Assembly (NCBI GenBank): GCA_039934475.1
Contig: JBDTMC010000419.1
Coordinates: 1-6,979, forward strand
Source: JBDTMC01 sp039934475
GTDB taxonomy: Bacteria > Acidobacteriota > Terriglobia > Bryobacterales > Bryobacteraceae
Direction: 5' to 3'
DNA length: 6,979 nt
Shown: piece by piece, positions 6,781 through 6,979 of the stretch
Position numbering within the stretch: the first letter of the stretch is position 1
How the letters are laid out: each line of letters opens with the position of its first letter
Position numbers and translations under genes: made by a program
The notes under the pieces: generated by a model
Told to the model about the DNA's origin: nothing
Database searches by the model: none
What the model saw: only the letters and a program-made list of their open reading frames with translations

Positions 6781-6819
6781 GGAAACGCGTTTGGAGAGTT
6801 GATCGCCAAGCGCGTTTCC
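6781..6819. terminator. Strong hairpin between converging genes, possible U-less terminator
   Basis: GGAAACGCG (6781-6789) pairs exactly with CGCGTTTCC (6811-6819). The stem continues through a T-G wobble (6790/6810) and TTGG/CCAA (6791-6794 with 6806-6809), giving 14 pairs around an 11-nt loop. It starts 8 nt after the vapC stop and 27 nt before the end of the minus-strand gene. There is no T-run after it on either strand, so it is not a classic intrinsic terminator. In minus-strand RNA the wobble becomes an A-C mismatch, so the fold is slightly better in the vapC transcript. It could be a bidirectional terminator, a 3'-end stabiliser, or a dispersed palindromic repeat. Confidence 0.5.
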
Positions 6820-6845
6820 AACAGCTACTGAGCACGAGCCCTCGC

Positions 6846-6979
6846 CTACGGGTTCGAGTTCACCTCCCAGTTGATCAACCGCAAGTTGCCATCGCTATCC
6901 TTCATCGCGTTCAGCAGCACATCTCGTGGATCCTGCCCGATCACCGAATAGTAACTGGCTGCTGACGAAACCCGGCTCG
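6846..6979 (-). CDS. C-terminal end of an unidentified protein (5' part outside window)
   Basis: On the minus strand one frame is open from the right edge to TAG at 6848-6846, giving the last 43 residues of a protein. It reads as natural protein sequence, including YYSVIGQDPRD, a short helix-like DVLLNAMK, and DSDGNLRLINWEV near the end. The other two minus-strand frames are broken by stops within this stretch. The DSDGNLRLINWEV block faintly resembles repeat units of beta-propeller-like secreted proteins, but that is recollection of a pattern and not an assignment. The gene converges on vapC with a hairpin between them. The family is not recognised. Confidence 0.55.
   Translation of the reverse strand, partial: SRVSSAASYYSVIGQDPRDVLLNAMKDSDGNLRLINWEVNSNP

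Noticed and set aside
6835..6856. Second small hairpin CGAGCCC/GGGTTCG
   Set aside because: It has seven pairs including a wobble, overlaps the stop codon of the minus-strand gene, and is too weak to separate from chance.
6849..6861. GGGTTCGAGTT, resembling a tRNA T-loop
   Set aside because: No matching T-stem, acceptor stem or anticodon arm is present nearby, and the bases are part of the minus-strand coding tail, so neither a tRNA nor a tRNA-derived attachment site is supported.
6774..6965. 63-codon plus-strand frame after vapC
   Set aside because: It begins at a TTG-type position inside the hairpin region with no ribosome-binding site and runs antisense to the minus-strand gene tail, which reads more like real protein.

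Overview
The window looks like a chromosomal segment from a GC-rich, didermic bacterium, most likely an Acidobacteriota member of the Solibacter/Bryobacter type. That placement is an inference. It rests on a very long outer-membrane receptor with an N-terminal carboxypeptidase-regulatory-like domain (an Oar-like family greatly expanded in Acidobacteriota), on high GC, and on a divergent transglutaminase/amidoligase gene and a VapBC module nearby. No rRNA, tRNA, CRISPR array, insertion sequence or phage gene is visible.

Layout. Positions 2552 down to 1 (minus strand) hold the first 850 codons of a TonB-dependent-receptor-like protein that runs off the left edge. I found this frame by translating the reverse strand, and it is open throughout. 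A 254-bp intergenic region (2553-2806) separates it from a divergent 1101-residue gene (2807-6112, plus). That gene fuses a bacterial transglutaminase with intact Cys/His/Asp to a DUF2126 putative amidoligase. Only 29 nt further on is a type II toxin-antitoxin pair: an AbrB-fold VapB (6142-6405) overlapping a PIN-domain VapC (6392-6772). A strong hairpin (6781-6819) lies between vapC and the C-terminal end of a converging minus-strand gene (6846-6979), which enters from the right edge.

The most interesting part is the non-coding DNA. The divergent region has what look like back-to-back promoters whose -35 boxes are only a few bases apart. Each would produce a leader of about 90 nt that starts with a hairpin. 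The transglutaminase leader has two hairpins in tandem, the second closed by a GGAA (GNRA) tetraloop. Between them is a CTCCT perfectly complementary to the gene's AGGAG ribosome-binding site, so translation could be gated by RNA structure. vapB has no visible ribosome-binding site but has a -10-like element 6 nt before its ATG, overlapped by a 6+6 palindrome. This suggests a leaderless, self-repressed transcript.

How the genes work together is mostly unknown. The receptor would act in the outer membrane, and the transglutaminase/amidoligase in the cytoplasm, since it has no signal peptide. Nothing in the sequence ties their substrates together beyond shared control DNA. The usual partners of this transglutaminase class (alpha-E protein, circularly permuted ATP-grasp protein) are not next to it. 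vapBC is a self-contained module, possibly also reached by readthrough from the upstream gene.
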